Positions 63,838-64,000 of a DNA stretch of 64,000 bases are shown one piece after another. Numbering within the stretch: position 1 is the first letter of the stretch; every line of letters begins with the position of its first letter. The notes below the pieces were generated by a model. It was not told the DNA's origin. It made no database searches and worked only from the letters and a program-made list of their open reading frames with translations. Made by a program: the position numbers and the translations under genes. The DNA is from Sulfuriferula multivorans (GTDB taxonomy: Bacteria; Pseudomonadota; Gammaproteobacteria; Burkholderiales; Sulfuriferulaceae): contig NZ_BGOW01000033.1 in NCBI RefSeq assembly GCF_003851125.1, forward strand, positions 1-64,000, given 5' to 3'.

Positions 63838-64000
63838 GGATTTACACTAAAACCATCCGGTAATTGAGGCTGAAGTTAAGCCTAGCACGTCAAAGTTAAA
63901 TAACAACCAAGCAAATCAGTAGGGTAATTTCAGGCCGGCAAGCTGCCGCAATAGCGGAATTTTCATCCGGGTTTATACTGTATTGAACCAAACGAGGTGC

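Noticed and set aside
63838-64000. GG-N10-GC pair upstream of the Isp hydrogenase operon as a sigma-54 promoter
   Set aside because: Only the GG/GC spacing fits; the -12 region reads CCGGC rather than TTGC, so the match is too weak to call.
1-64000. CRISPR arrays, tRNA or rRNA genes, intact insertion sequences
   Set aside because: No regularly spaced repeats, no cloverleaf or rRNA segments and no transposase frame were seen on reading both strands.

Overview
This 64 kb window looks like the chromosome of a chemolithoautotrophic, sulfur- and hydrogen-oxidising betaproteobacterium, probably near Nitrosomonadales (Gallionellaceae or Sulfuricellaceae type). The signs are a phosphoribulokinase, a sulfide:quinone oxidoreductase, a DsrE protein, two [NiFe] hydrogenases, an EpsD-family lipoprotein and betaproteobacterial-style housekeeping genes. 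The lineage is an inference from gene content only. No rRNA, tRNA, CRISPR array or intact transposase was seen.

Layout. 1-3.9 kb: a Ser/Thr kinase and TssQ-like lipoprotein diverge from a PP2C phosphatase and an FHA protein (phosphorylation switch). 4-16.5 kb: lysophospholipid transporter, a LysR regulator followed by a catalytically dead amidotransferase-like protein, phosphoribulokinase, FKBP isomerase, SelO AMPylase, glucokinase, RluE, isocitrate dehydrogenase. 16.5-25.5 kb: cold-shock protein, clpS-clpA, an EpsD lipoprotein, dTDP-rhamnose genes (rfbBACD) and manC. 25.5-31 kb: DsrE protein, gltX, glgA, mnmA, nudJ. 31-34.5 kb: molybdenum cofactor genes; moaA diverges from mobB-moeA-moaD-moaE across a ModE-like operator, and a stand-alone ModE DNA-binding domain is encoded at 43.3 kb.

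36-43 kb is the most interesting part. It holds ompW, a sigma-54 activator with an unusual sensor, an FmdB zinc ribbon, a beta-carbonic-anhydrase-family hydrolase, a FisR-like sigma-54 activator and sqr. I find -24/-12 (sigma-54) promoter matches in front of ompW, the carbonic-anhydrase-like gene and sqr; those of ompW and sqr differ at one of 15 positions. FisR keeps the three cysteines, at the reported spacing, used by characterised FisR to sense sulfane sulfur. The region therefore reads as a sigma-54 regulon for sulfide or sulfane sulfur (and perhaps carbonyl sulfide). A 141-bp MITE-like element with 16-bp terminal inverted repeats and a 4-bp target duplication lies just after sqr.

44-52 kb: an arsenic operon (arsR, two arsenate reductases, DUF318 permease, a Cys-tailed small protein, a thioredoxin-like protein, arsB), then crcB-DUF190, a TSUP exporter and an nfeD-slipin pair. 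52-64 kb: a cytosolic group 3b [NiFe] hydrogenase operon (hydBGDA plus protease) on the plus strand faces a membrane-bound group 1e (Isp-type) hydrogenase operon on the minus strand (protease, HupH-like protein, small subunit, isp1, isp2, large subunit). Between their ends lies a broken NiCoT nickel permease.
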